Source: Nitrospiraceae bacterium
GTDB lineage: Bacteria; Nitrospirota; Nitrospiria; Nitrospirales; Nitrospiraceae
Assembly: GCA_014534095.1 (NCBI GenBank)
Contig: JACVSD010000090.1
Span: forward strand, 1-6,833
Reading direction: 5' to 3'
Length of the DNA stretch: 6,833 nt
Part shown: positions 6,095 to 6,833 of the stretch, piece by piece
Numbering within the stretch: position 1 is the stretch's first letter
Layout: every line of letters starts with the position of its first letter
Position numbers and translations under genes: made by a program
Notes under the pieces: generated by a model
The model's database searches: none
Told to the model about the DNA's origin: nothing
The model's input: the letters and a program-made list of their open reading frames with translations, nothing else

Positions 6095-6117
6095 GGCAGT
6101 CTTTGGACCCTCTCTGG

Positions 6118-6507
6118 CTATGGTCGGCCGCCATCAGGAACGTCGAAGGCATTCTGAACATGTTCGACCTGCAGCCTGTCGGGCCCTGCACCTTGTACCA
6201 CGACCACATCAAAGCGGCAGATTCGGTCCATCCAATGCCGCTGGGCCAGATATTGGGACGCGAGCTTGACCAGTTTCGCCCGTTTGCGCTGGTCGACTGC
6301 CAGAAGGGCGCCGCCAAAAGCCCCGGTGGCGCGGGCTTTCACTTCCACAAAGACGAGGACGCCCGCATCTTCCGCCACCAGATCGAGTTCACCCAATGTC
6401 GTCCTGAGATTGCGATCGAGGATGCGATATCCTTTGTCGCGCAATAACTGCTCCGCGCGCGCCTCGCTGCGTTGTCCGAACAGATGTCGCGGATCGGCGG
6501 TCGGCAT
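6118..6507 (-). CDS. yraN: YraN family protein (UPF0102), endonuclease-like fold
   Basis: A small protein of the YraN/UPF0102 family, which has a PD-(D/E)xK-like fold and no firmly established biochemical function. It is commonly found next to rnhB. The 129-residue form carries the family blocks in order: [20 protein letters not shown] (11-30), [17 protein letters not shown] (31-47) and [17 protein letters not shown] (50-66), then a helix with KLASQYL (81-87) and the strand RFDVVVV (98-104). The acidic residues E40 and D42 and the ExK (E55, K57) are the nuclease-like signature and are intact. An ATG three codons earlier (6516) directly abuts GGAAGG, leaving no spacing, so the ATG at 6507 (9 bases from it) is preferred. 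It is followed by ftsE after 23 bases. The rnhB frame overlaps its first 119 bases. Confidence 0.92.
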   Translation of the reverse strand: MPTADPRHLFGQRSEARAEQLLRDKGYRILDRNLRTTLGELDLVAEDAGVLVFVEVKARATGAFGGALLAVDQRKRAKLVKLASQYLAQRHWMDRICRFDVVVVQGAGPDRLQVEHVQNAFDVPDGGRP

Positions 6508-6833
6508 TGACGTCATCCTTCCACGAAAAATGGACCATCACGCGAGCAGGTACTGCCCGAGACGCGGCGGGCACGGCCTGCCGCACCGGTTCAAACGTAC
6601 GTCGATGAATCGCACAGGGTCCATGGTCGGCCAATCGCTGAAGATGCTCTTCGGTGCAGTAGCCTTTGTGGGACAGAAAGTTGTACTGCGGGTAGGTCCG
6701 GTGATACCCGGCCATGAGGCGGTCGCGGGTTACTTTGGCGATGATTGAGGCGGCCGCAATCGAAACGGAGAGCGCATCGCCCTTGATGATCGGACGTGAG
6801 GGAAGTGGCACGCCGGGCAATGTCAGGGCATCC
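6389..6833 (-). CDS. rnhB: Ribonuclease HII, C-terminal part (5' end outside window; abnormal 3' tail)
   Basis: RNase HII cleaves the RNA strand of RNA-DNA hybrids and single embedded ribonucleotides. Only the C-terminal half is visible. It begins at an Asp codon (6830-6832) aligning with the third catalytic Asp of E. coli RnhB (D108). Eighteen residues on is KGD, whose Asp aligns with D126, followed by [34 protein letters not shown] and IHRRTFEPV, all classic RNase HII blocks. Family members usually end within about 15 residues of the HRRxF motif. Here the frame runs another 64 codons to a TGA at 6389-6391, including about 119-128 bases inside yraN in a different frame. This tail is Arg/Ser-rich and looks like out-of-frame translation. 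A one-base indel near 6563-6571 would instead end the protein at TGA 6538-6540, just before yraN. The family assignment is firm; the 3' end is doubtful. Confidence 0.9.
   Translation of the reverse strand, partial: DALTLPGVPLPSRPIIKGDALSVSIAAASIIAKVTRDRLMAGYHRTYPQYNFLSHKGYCTEEHLQRLADHGPCAIHRRTFEPVRQAVPAASRAVPARVMVHFSWKDDVNADRRSATSVRTTQRGARGAVIARQRISHPRSQSQDDIG
6517..6522 (-). promoter_or_regulatory. Ribosome binding site of yraN
   Basis: GGAAGG on the minus strand touches the ATG at 6516 but lies 9 bases from the in-frame ATG at 6507, so it favours the shorter yraN form. Confidence 0.6.

Noticed and set aside
6266..6748. Plus-strand open frame opposite yraN and rnhB
   Set aside because: It is antisense to two recognised genes, its product is Ser/Arg-rich, and no motif is seen.
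1..6833. CRISPR arrays, insertion sequences, phage or defence genes, tRNA or rRNA genes
   Set aside because: No direct or inverted repeat series, transposase motif or RNA gene pattern was seen. All substantial sequence is explained by housekeeping genes.

Overview
This 6.8 kb window looks like an ordinary chromosomal stretch of a GC-rich Gram-negative bacterium. The gene set and protein style (an S41 peptidase with a Lys/Pro/Gly-rich tail directly after ftsE-ftsX-envC, and a thiS-thiG-thiE cluster nearby) resemble Nitrospira (phylum Nitrospirota). That assignment is from memory of such genomes, not from a search. Coding density is very high. There are no mobile elements, CRISPR arrays, rRNA or tRNA genes, and no gene-free stretch longer than about 110 bases.

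Right block (6833 down to 1950, all minus strand, read right to left): the C-terminal part of ribonuclease HII (rnhB, cut by the window edge), yraN (UPF0102, nuclease-like fold), ftsE (ATPase), ftsX (membrane partner), an EnvC-like murein hydrolase activator, and a secreted or membrane-anchored S41 carboxyl-terminal processing protease. Spacing is operon-like. yraN-ftsE are 23 bases apart, ftsE/ftsX and ftsX/envC each overlap by 4 bases (ATGA), and envC-ctpA are 40 bases apart. FtsEX is known to transmit ATP-driven conformational change across the inner membrane to EnvC, which activates septal peptidoglycan amidases. A periplasmic C-terminal protease right behind envC fits control or turnover of such cell-wall enzymes.

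Middle (1474-1953, plus strand): a small helix-hairpin-helix protein equivalent to the N-terminal module of family X DNA polymerases, with no polymerase palm or PHP domain. It converges on the protease gene, and the two share one TTAA as reciprocal stop codons.

Left block (1381 down to 1, minus strand): thiS (sulfur carrier), thiG (thiazole synthase) and the start of thiE (thiamine-phosphate synthase), which build the thiazole half of thiamine and join it to the pyrimidine half. The 92-base divergent gap between thiS and the helix-hairpin-helix gene carries a plausible sigma70 promoter for thiS that would give an almost leaderless mRNA. No TPP riboswitch is recognisable there.

I see no clearly novel multi-gene system. 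The points most worth a second look are a ThiS whose Gly-Gly is not C-terminal, the stand-alone PolX-type lyase/HhH module with a lysine matching the pol beta Schiff-base residue, and an rnhB frame that runs about 120 bases into yraN and may hide a frameshift.
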